Shown: positions 38,201 to 46,746 of the stretch, piece after piece
Layout of the letters: each line of letters opens with the position of its first letter
How positions within the stretch are numbered: the first letter of the stretch is position 1
NCBI GenBank assembly: GCA_964036275.1
Contig: OZ038435.1
Coordinates: 27,943,521 to 28,007,520 of the forward strand
From: Litoditis marina
Lineage: Eukaryota > Nematoda > Chromadorea > Rhabditida > Rhabditidae
Length of the DNA stretch: 64,000 nt
Direction: 5' to 3'
The notes under the pieces: generated by a model
What the model was told of the DNA's origin: nothing
The model's input: only the letters and a program-made list of their open reading frames with translations
Databases searched by the model: none
Program-made: the position numbers and the translations under genes

Positions 38201-41200
38201 TCAACATAGAGCGCGGAAATTCTCCTTAGCATAGAGCGCGGAAGTTCTCCTTAGCATAGAGCGCGGAAGTTCTCCTTAGCATAGAGCGCGGAAGTTCTCC
38301 TTAGCATAGAGCGCGGAAGTTTTCCTTGGCAAAGAGCGCGAAAGTTCTCCGTAGCATTGAGCGCGGAAGTTCTCCTTCATACCCTAAATGCTCAGCGTTT
38401 TGAGAAAAACCCCCCCTGTTTTTGGTCCGAAGATTTGGGCAAACCCCCCCCCCCTCAAAAATTGTCTGATTTAGCGATTTTCTAAATTAAGGGCAAAACC
38501 CCCTTAGAATGGCTGAGGGGGAGGGCAAAACCCCCCTGTTTGAAAAAGTCACAACTCTGAGGCATTTAGGGTATGTTCTCCTTAGCATAAAGCGCGGAAA
38601 TTCTCTTAAGCATAGAGCGCGGAAGTTCTCCTTGGCATAGAGCGCGAAAGCAAATCCCAGCAACAGCCAATTCCAGTGGGTTTAAAAATGAAAAGCAGGA
38701 AACTACACGTCTCTTCACGTCCTTTTCCTTCTCCAACTACAAAGTGCAGCATTCTCCTATTTCTCGACCAAAAAGCTCTTGCCTCATACAAACACACCAA
38801 GCAACGGTTTTATCGTGCGCAGCGCGGAGCGCTGCGCAGATTAGTTTTTGTTCAAAGGTCTGCAGACATTACAAAACAGATTATTACAATTTTCTTCAAA
38901 GTACGTCGACCATTTTCTTAGATTTTTGCATGAATCACTGAAGGGCAACACGTCTACAAGATACCTAGTTCACTTTCCAAGTAGTTAGTTATTGAGAGGA
39001 GTTAGAGGGCCCAACGTCTCGCAAAAATGGCTTCCGTGCGGGGCGGCGGCGGCGGCGCCGGCGACAAAAGTGTCCGCCTCCTCAAATCTGGGCATAGTTT
39101 TGCTCAAAATCGACTAATTCCAAAATTTCTTACACTGTTAAAAAGCCATAAAAAAGTTGAGGTATACGTATTTTTCAGGTGTGTCGTAAATTTGAATATT
39201 ACGTGTGAGACGATCGAAAATGGTCTCGCAAAAATTATGGATAGACCGGTTTTGTGAAAATAAAAATGAAAGAAGAGTTTAACGTGTAGTAGGAAAACGT
39301 TTTTCAATGAAGATCTCATGACAGGCGGGTACAGCTTGGTTTTCATTCCTATTCACATGTCTGAATGGCGGATCGGATAAAAGCTCTATTTACGCACGGC
39401 GAACGGAGGTTCGATTCCTGCCTGGAGCACAAAGTTTGCTATCACTTGAACGAGGTTACAACTACACAAACGTTCTAAACTACGGCGCGGTTTAGAACTT
39501 CAATAGAAAAACATAAAATTCCTTGTTTAGATTATTGTTCAAAAATATCATTTTTATCAAAAATGACCGTTACTTCGTAACCTTAGAAAAAGAGTTCAAT
39601 TAGTATAAAAAACGAGTGTAAAGAAAGTAAAGATTAGTTTTGGATAAACATGTACAAGAAATATAAAAGAAGTCCAATAAAAATATTTTGAGGAAAATGC
39701 TAATCTCGCTTCTCTTGAAAACAACGGAGTATAAGCTAGATTATTGTGAGTCGCAGTCAGAAGTTTTCTTCCGGTAACAAAAAACTCGGTATCTTTTTTT
39801 GAAATTTCAAACCAAGTGAGATTAGACTTTTCCTCAAAATATTTTTATTGGACTTCTTTTATATTTCTTGTACATGTTTATCCAAAACTAATCTTTACTT
39901 TCTTTACACTCGTTTTTTATACTAATCGCGCGCAGCGCGAAGCGCTGCGCAGATTAGTTTTTGATCACAACATTGCGGACTTTCAAAAGTGGTTTTATGC
40001 CATTTTCTCAAAAACTCCTGAACGGATTTTTGAGATTTTGATGGAAAGAGATAGAGGAGGAAAGGCTTTATCATTGAGCTATTCGATATTTGATGTTCGA
40101 CCAGTGATCTACAGTTATGCTGAATATCGTCTTGCAAAAATGTCTTCCGACGGCGGCCGCGTGGCGCGGCGCGGCGTGGCGCGGCGCGGCGTGGCGCGGC
40201 GGCCGCAAAACCGACGAATTTAACCGATTCGTCTGAAATTTGGAATATAGTTAGAAACAGGAGAGTTATGTATAAATCTGAAATCTTGGACCAATCGGTT
40301 AAAAATGAGTCATTTTATCGCCTTGGAAACATTGCATTTAGCTGCTTTGACAATCACTTCTAGATGTGCGGAGTATGCGCAGTGAGCTGTTGTTCCGCCT
40401 TTTGGTGGTTTGAATAGATCAAAATATATTGGAAAAACAATTGTGTTAATCCGTAGAGATCCTGACTACATAAAAAGGTTAATCGAACAAAAACAAAAAT
40501 GCTGTCCGTGAAAGGATTCGAACCCTCGGCCTACTGAACTGTAGTGCGCTGCTCTGCCGACTGAGCCAAATCGTCACGAAGGAAGAAAAAATGGACGGCG
40601 CCACACGTGCGCTGCCCGAAATCAAGATTGATCAAGGTTTCTGAGAGAATGCATTACTAACCAGAGTTCTAACGCAGTTTATGTTCTGCAAATCAACTTA
40701 GTATTCATTGTTACGTTCAAAAAAGTATAATAATAATGGATTAGATGCTCATTATTTCCTATCTATTGATTCATTATTTCCTTCGGAAATATAGAAAATG
40801 AGGACAATTTGTATAAAAAAACGATGTAAAGTGAGAGACGATTAGCTTTTGAGATTGAACTGCATGGAATATAGAAAAGGAGGACAATAACTCAAGAGGG
40901 AAAAAAAATCTAATCTCGCAATTTTCATGATCATCCTGACAGACTGATTCAAAAAATATATGCTAAATCTTTTAGAAAAGTCCGCTTACACTAAAAACGT
41001 ATCTGAAACAAAAATCAGCTATACTGTCAGTCTATCGCACAGTCACGTGAAACATGTTAAACACAGCAGAACTCGGAAACGTGAAACGACAAAGTGCACA
41101 CTTAGGCTATTAGAATGCTAACTTTACATGAATATTCAAGAAACTTATAGTGTACTCTGTTCTGTTATCATTTTTGAATCAATGGTGATAATCATATTAG

Positions 41201-44200
41201 GACGTTTCATCTAATTGTTTGCTGCAAGGTTTTTTTTCACTGAAAAACAAAATGTTTTTGACCCATGAAAATTGCGAGATTAGATTTTTTTTTCCCTCTT
41301 GAGTTATTGTCCTCCTTTTCTATATTCCATGCAGTTCAATCTCAAAAGCTAATCGTCTCTCACTTTACATCGTTTTTTTATACAAATATTAGTAGATTTT
41401 ACGAGTCCGCGGGGGTATAGTTTGCTTCATTCCCACTGAGACCCATTGGCAACGTGCCAAGATTTTTGGACGCAAATTTCTCAGAGAAAACATGAATGAG
41501 TATTCTAAAGACATTTTTTGCCTACGTGTTCTTAAGTAACTGAACAACCGCTCGCAGAGATTAGCGGTATTTTGAAAAACTATAAAATGGTGAAAATGGC
41601 GTGGAATATTCATTGGCACGCTGGCAAGTCTCAGTGAAAGTGACCGCGAAAATATTACTAGCTGGAGGGCTAGGGAGTGACTTCAATACGCGCCCGGCCA
41701 ATTAGCGTACTCTGACTGAAAAAAATATCTGCATCAAACTACAAACACAGGTGTAAGGCAATCCACACCGTATAGGCGTACTTTGGAAAGAGCGAACCCA
41801 ATAAATGTTGAGTCAAAGTTGACGTTGCGAGAGCCGCTTCTATTGGTCTGGTTCAAGTTTTGAAACACCCATTTTGACTCTGTAATATTCATGTTTGGAA
41901 TTTATGATTAAGGCTTAGTTTTCATGCATACTATTCCTTTCTAATATTCTTAACCCTATCTCAAACTCACCATTCGTCTTTACAAGTGTTGTATTTCTTC
42001 GCGAAGTTATCGATTGCTGCTTCCACTTTTGTACTGTAGATCCACGAGTACAAGTGCAATCCATTCATGATACTCGAAATTCGATGACCGATGTCGTGAT
42101 TTATGACCCATGCTGATTCCTGGAACGACGAATATACTGTTAGCCCAATGCACAGTCACGTGAAATATGTTAAAAACAGCAGAACTCAGAAACGTGCAAT
42201 GATAAAGTGCACGACACGTCATTAGAATGCTAACTTTACGTTATTATTCAATTCACTTCTAGTGTATGTTTGGATGACCTGACCGAACTACAATCGAGAG
42301 AGTGAGAGACTTGAGATCGCGTTGCGGGAACGAGAAGGAACTATTACCGGCCCCCCATAAGTGAGGCCGGAGGCTCAATAACGTACAGGAAATCCCAAAA
42401 ATAACGTTTTCCTCTCCACGCGTACCCCCCCCCCCCTTTAACTTTTCGACTTCAGTCAATGAAACTGAACTCTCGTGAACGTACCATCCAGTTCTCAAAA
42501 CCCACCAGTAACAACTTGAGCATTGTTTCTTTGATGTCGTGGAATATTTTCGATGCCTTCTGTTCTTTCTCGAAGAAGTTGTTCTTCTTGTCTTTGATGT
42601 AGTTGTACCATGCTGCCAGATTGGCTACTTCTTCCAGTGTGGTTTTCGCGGCAGTCAGGTTTTTCTGGAACGCAGAGTCATACGAAGTATGTGTATCGAT
42701 CCATGACTTATTTTAACGTTTCTTTCTTGGCGCATATTCTAGACTGGTTAGCCATCCGAAACTTTTAAAAAACCATTCTTAGTTGTTTTCTTCAGTTTCA
42801 CATAGTGAGCACATAGTTTATGTCTCCAAAACACCTTAAAGATACCATTTATCGCTCATTTTGACCTTCGAGCTAGCAGTTCCAACTTTTGAAGCTTGAA
42901 AACCTGACTAAGAACATACAGCTCTTTCATCTTCATCTTGCTCTTTCTCATAAAATCGATATACGTAATGCACACCGAGAACGAGTTACGTACAAAAAAT
43001 CAAGAAAATGCAGATAGAAATACACAAACCTTTTAAATACGTCTTAAAGCCTTTCAGGATAAAAAAATGAGTGAAAAAGTGAAATTCACTGAAAAAATAA
43101 TTAACCAAGCTGTATAGCGTCACAGTGAAAATGTTGTTGATGACTATTGAAACACAATAGAAAATATTTTTTCAGATTCGAAAATTTCAGATTATAGGGA
43201 AATGGTCTCTTTAATGGCCTATTATGGCTCGTTTATGTAACGATCATACTGCGACGACAAGTATCGATTGAGCCTCTCGGAAACCTGGACGTTAATCGAT
43301 ACTCATCGTTCACATCTTTATGAAGCTGCCCCCTCCTCCACAGTTTGGGGACTCGAAGTACGAACGCACCGCTCCCTTTCCTACTTGTTGTCGGTGGCGG
43401 ATACATAGAGCAAAATGTTATCGTTGATTGTATACGATACCTACAGTACACACGATGATAGACATATCTTGCTCGATGTATCTGTCGCGAACTCGAAAAG
43501 TGTGAAGGGACCTTAGACCCTTAGAGCTAGACATCATCCTTACCGCTGTCTTGGTCTGGAAGGCTTCATCATTCATCTGTGTGAGTATGAGTTGTGTGCC
43601 ATTCTCACAACCTATGAACGAGTCCAGTGAGGTACCGTCGTTCACGAGGGAGACATAGCGCTGGAAGTTTCCTCTGTGGTCGGCACACCTGCAAAATATA
43701 GTTTCGGTCATTCCCACTGACACTAGGCAGCGTGCCAATGAATTTTTGAATATTTCAGTCTGTTTTTCACCACTTTGTGTTTGACCGGTTGTTCAGTTTT
43801 ATAAGAACACGTAGATGAAACATGTTTAGAATACTTATGTTTGCTCTAACAAATTATCAACCGAAAATCTTGGACCGATGCCAATGAGTCTCAGTGCGAA
43901 TGAAACGAAGTATAACACTGTATACATACTACAATATAGGTGGACGGAACGGAACACGAATTCAGCTAGCAGCTGATACCAGTTTACCGTACCAACTTAT
44001 GCAGACTTTGTGTCGCCAGAAGAACTGCACAGAAATAATCGTCATATAAAAACAATTCTCAAGTATGGATGTGTGCTTGAGAGTAGCAAGCATCTGTTAA
44101 ATCAAAACTCACATCCCTGGATTACCTTCCGATTTGAACTGTTTAATACACAAAAAGTCAGTTGCAGGAATGATTTGTCACCTTGCATCATGTGTTTCAA

Positions 44201-45925
44201 ATACTGTTTATTTAAGAGCGAAAAATCCAGCAGAGAGCAATAATTACCTTTTCATCAAAAGTTTCTTCAACTCTTCAGTGGACGAATCGTGGTTCACTTC
44301 GGCAGAATCTTCCTGAAAAGATAACTAATCAGAACGGCAAGGAGTTTCACGACGGAATTGGAAAGTGAAAGTTTCGTAGACTTAGTATTATTTGTGTTTG
44401 AACGTACAACGTGTTCTTTTTTCGAACTTGGGTTCCGATTTTTCATACGAAAATTCACGTTTATACTAGAAGTAAATGGAATCGTCACGTGAAGTTAGCA
44501 TTCTAATGAAGAATCGTGCACTTTGTCATTGCACGTTTCTGAATTCTGCTGTGTTTAACATGTTTCACGTGACTGTGCAGTTGACCAACAGTATATCTCA
44601 CCTCCAGGGACTTCAACACCTTTTCATAGCTTACGGGATAGTACGGTTTTACAGTTTCCAAAAACCATCGATTGGTATTGGACATGAGGAAGTCACTCTC
44701 ATTCAGCCTATCCGGACAGAGATGGCGATAGAAATCGTCACACGGTTTCACCGAAGCGTCCAGGTGACTGGAAAAGGTTGCATTACACAAATACAGTTAA
44801 TACCATATCTACGTTCACTTTAACATACAATTCGCAAGCTCCCTTTCTGCGTTCGGACCATTTCAGTTCGTTACCAAATCGCTATCGACCGAAACATGTA
44901 CTGAGTCTTCTTCAAATTGATCTCCAGGCAAAGTTGGCCTGAAGATCAAATTGAAGAAGACCCAGTACATGTCCAACTCTGTTCCCACCAACGCCGAGCT
45001 GAGAGTCGGACAGTCCAACATCGAGAGAGTAGACCGCTATACCTTCCTAGGGAGATCGATTAACATGTCGAACGACCTCACACATGAACTATTCCGTCGA
45101 AGAAGCGCCGGATGGGCTGCACTATACAACATCATGCCGGTCATCTCGACCTCCTCCGACTCCAACTTGAAACGGTCTCTCTTTAACACCCACGTCCTCC
45201 CAGTAATAACCTAGACATCCGAAACTTGGGTTCTCACTGCGGCCTCCGAAAACCACCTCAGAGTAACTCAAGCTGCTCTCGAACGGAAAATGGTCGGAAT
45301 CCCGCTGAGAGTTCAACGCGACAAACAACTCCACAACTGCGATATTCGAGCTATGTCAGGAGTCAACGATGTAATCGTCCAAGCCAACTCGAACAAACAC
45401 AGATGGGCCGGTCACCTCATGAGAAGACAGGACGCCAGATGATCCACTTCCACCGCGACCTGGTACCCCAGGGACGTGCGCCGCCCAGTTGGCCGCCCTC
45501 CCATGCGTTGGTCCGACTCGTTGGCATACAGAAATAATTCTTTTAAGCTTTTCCTAAACAGGCACAATGGAACGGTCCGGGCTGGTCTCCTCCATTGGTC
45601 CAGCTTGGCACAAGACAGATCGAGATGGAAAGCAAATTGGGTCCCGCAGAAGAGTAACCGCTCCCTGAGGCACGGGACAACTAAGTAACTAAGTAAGTAA
45701 CCAAATCGCTATCGACCAAAATTGTAAAGGAGCATGTTTGACAGTTGGATTTCAGAACTGTGGAGACAATTACCGTCAATAGAACGTATCATCTACATCT
45801 ACAGTTGTGAAAAATATAGAACTGTTGACTTACTTCTTCAAATGCATAGCAACGAAATCCGGTCCAACTTGGGCCGAAACCAGGGGTAACAGTAGAAGAA
45901 ATATTTGCCTCGTTGAAAGAATCAT
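35296..45925 (-). CDS. Neprilysin-like M13 zinc metallopeptidase, gene D
   Basis: Predicted secreted zinc endopeptidase of 502 residues. Exons in order on the minus strand: 45834-45925, 44602-44767, 44248-44312, 43544-43688, 42506-42664, 41971-42119, 37510-37714, 37047-37193, 36802-36918, 36445-36513, 35912-36037 and 35296-35364. The joined frame is 1509 bases. The start gives a signal peptide (MILSTRQIFLLLLPLVSA). Motifs: KPCDDFYRHLCP in exon 2, NARF at residues 301-304 (the NAxY site with Phe), HEVGH at 337-341, EDAAD at 388-392, YFYGVGINWC, and HSPAVIRVNG at 447-456. The exon 10 acceptor (TTGTTGAG) is weak but needed by phase. Intron 6 is 4.3 kb and holds a minisatellite and two composite elements; intron 1 holds an RTE fragment. 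Exon 11 uses a donor formed with a T1 element end. Confidence 0.9.
35715..35910 (+). mobile_element. tRNA-like TIR element family T1, copy 9
   Basis: Near-consensus copy: head TATAGTCGTCGCCAACGG, A box TAGCGCAGTGG, tail GGCACCCACTATA; the B box is changed to GGTTCCGTCCC. On the minus strand its tail end directly follows gene D exon 11 and supplies most of the donor GTATAG. Confidence 0.8.
37741..37775. repeat. Small GC palindrome
   Basis: The sequence GGTACCCCGGGCTACGCCCG followed by GGTCCC forms a hairpin at the edge of gene D intron 6. A related GGTACCCCGGGGTACC is at about 4597. Confidence 0.5.
37901..38650. repeat. 25-bp minisatellite (AGAGCGCGGAAGTTC unit)
   Basis: About 19 tandem units of 25 bases, each beginning AGAGCGCGGAAGTTC and ending CTCCTTAGCAT, run from 37901 to 38379. 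About three more units follow at 38574-38650. One unit carries a 7-base extra AGTGCAT. The array is interrupted by an inserted element. It lies in gene D intron 6. Confidence 0.85.
38380..38573. mobile_element. Inverted-repeat element inside the minisatellite
   Basis: The ends TACCCTAAATGC and GCATTTAGGGTA are perfect inverted repeats. The interior has three CAAAACCCCC runs and poly-C tracts. It divides the 25-bp array into two parts. Confidence 0.7.
38814..39924 (+). mobile_element. Composite element E2, copy 1
   Basis: A 1.1-kb element that starts with the palindrome tip GTGCGCAGCGCGGAGCGCTG followed by CAGATTAGTTTTTG and ends in a foldback with arms 39601-39712 and 39815-39924. AT flanks both ends. 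Between them are a 76-codon frame (39027-39257) and a B-box region (GGTTCGATTCC at about 39408). A near-identical copy is at 48046-49128. Degraded E2 sequence is also visible at about 53463-53663 and a foldback arm fragment at about 52385-52440. Confidence 0.75.
39027..39257 (+). CDS. 76-aa frame inside E2, copy 1 (hypothetical)
   Basis: The frame begins MASVRGGGGGAGDKSVRLL and encodes a glycine-rich start followed by a basic segment. The other E2 copy (48258-48488) has the same length, start and stop, with about five amino-acid and five silent differences. That balance is compatible with weak constraint or with chance after recent copying. I recognise no domain. It may simply be an unbroken frame in a GGC-rich repeat. 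Confidence 0.25.
   Translation: MASVRGGGGGAGDKSVRLLKSGHSFAQNRLIPKFLTLLKSHKKVEVYVFFRCVVNLNITCETIENGLAKIMDRPVL
40502..40583 (-). other. tRNA-like segment inside E1, copy 2
   Basis: On the minus strand it has the same D arm (GGCTCAGTCGGCAGAGC) and T loop GGTTCGAATCC as 31981-32056, with acceptor-like pairing TCGTGA/TCACGG. There is no proper anticodon stem, so it is not called as a tRNA gene. Confidence 0.55.
41021..41165 (-). mobile_element. MITE family M1, copy 2
   Basis: Nested in the loop of E1 copy 2 at the same place as in copy 1, so it was present before E1 was duplicated. Confidence 0.7.
41416..41655. mobile_element. MITE family M2, copy 3
   Basis: It begins TATAGTTTGCTTCATTCCC followed by ACTGAGACCC and ends near TTGGCACGCTGGCAAGTCTC. 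It lies in gene D intron 6. Confidence 0.65.
42134..42266 (-). mobile_element. MITE family M1, copy 3
   Basis: It runs from TATACTGTTAGCCCAATGCA to CTTCTAGTGTA. It begins about 14 bases upstream of the gene D exon 6 acceptor. Confidence 0.7.
43697..43913. mobile_element. MITE family M2, copy 4
   Basis: It begins TATAGTTTCGGTCATTCCC and ends AATGAAACGAAGTATA. On the minus strand its end is 8 bases from the gene D exon 4 acceptor (TTTTGCAG). Confidence 0.7.
44462..44595 (+). mobile_element. MITE family M1, copy 4
   Basis: It runs from TATACTAGAAGTAAATGGAA to GTTGACCAACAGTATA. On the minus strand it begins 6 bases into the intron after gene D exon 2 (donor GTGAGA then TATACTG). Confidence 0.75.
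44891..45699 (+). mobile_element. 5'-truncated RTE-type non-LTR retrotransposon
   Basis: Translated pieces look like the C-terminal part of RTE-clade reverse transcriptases: YTFLGRSINMSNDL at about 45040, VLPVIT followed by TSETWVLTAAS, and RWAGHLMRRQDAR at about 45400, then VGRPPMRWSDSL at about 45490. Stops and frame changes (for example a stop at 45212) show it is dead. An 18-bp direct repeat ACCAAATCGCTATCGACC flanks it (44873-44890 and 45700-45717). The 3' end has TAAGTAACTAAG-like repeats, as RTE elements often do. The 5' end is a 35-base inverted copy of the adjoining sense sequence. It lies antisense in gene D intron 1. Confidence 0.85.
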
Positions 45926-46746
45926 CTAAATTTTTCGGTTTACTGAACAACGTAAACTTTCAAATAACAAATGAAACGCTGCAACAGTCAAAGAACACTC
46001 ATTACAAATACTACCCATAACTCAAAAATATTTGATTGATTGATTGATTTATTATAAATACGTGAAAAAATGAGATGAGAAGTGGGAAAAAGTGGTGGAA
46101 ACAGAAATAAAACATAGAACAAAGTGATAAAGTGGGATGTGGAATGAGAACAGTACTACAACAACACAGTAACGATATATATGTCGGAATGATGATGGTT
46201 TACACAACAATAAAAACGGAAACTGAGCAAGAAGTTAACTAACACAAGCCACTGACCTACAAAACTCAAATGGGTTCCAACAGAAACGTTTAATTCATTA
46301 ATTAGTTAAGGGTTTCAAACAAGTATTTTTTCATACATTTGACTGAAACAGGTACAGATTTATTTTTCGTGATTTTCAAGTATTTAGAACCAGCTCTGAC
46401 AGTGAAAAATTGTGCTCTAGTCTCGAATTTGGGAGCGGTGAAACGTAATTTCAACCTTGTATTGAACCAAACCCGGTCTCAGACCAAATTTGATAATTCG
46501 AAAACACAGGTAGTTTTCAATTCCATTTCAATTTGAATTAAGTGCGTTTGGTGCCATCTTGGATTCCAGTCAACCACCAGCTTGCTCAGAATACGTAATG
46601 TGGTTTTGACATGTCAATGTTCTGCATTATTCTCAACTTGCAAATTTCAATATGAGCAATATGGATTGTAATCGAGTTCAAAACAGGTCGAAACATTTAT
46701 TGTGTTGTGACTTTTAGTATCGAGTATCTCTTGCAGCTGATCCGGC
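45926..46746. other. Intergenic DNA between E and D
   Basis: It contains the start region of gene D and the 3' side of gene E. There is a (TGAT) repeat at 46031-46048. I see no TATA-like box in the expected place for D and no further gene. Confidence 0.5.

Larger units (their letters stand above)
39927..41385 (-). mobile_element. Composite element E1, copy 2
   Basis: The reverse-oriented copy of 31162-32597. It begins at the palindrome CGCGCGCAGCGCGAAGCGCT and ends with the foldback (arms about 40806-40935 and 41265-41385) around an M1 MITE. AT flanks both ends. It directly follows E2 copy 1 with only AT between them. A GC-rich GCGTGGCGCGGC expansion lies at 40158-40203. Confidence 0.75.

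Noticed and set aside
37901..38650. Regular array resembling a CRISPR
   Set aside because: Units are contiguous 25-mers without unique spacers, in an intron of a eukaryotic gene: a minisatellite.
39816..40223. 135-codon plus-strand frame
   Set aside because: It spans the E2/E1 junction and the GC expansion, so it is a product of joined repeats.
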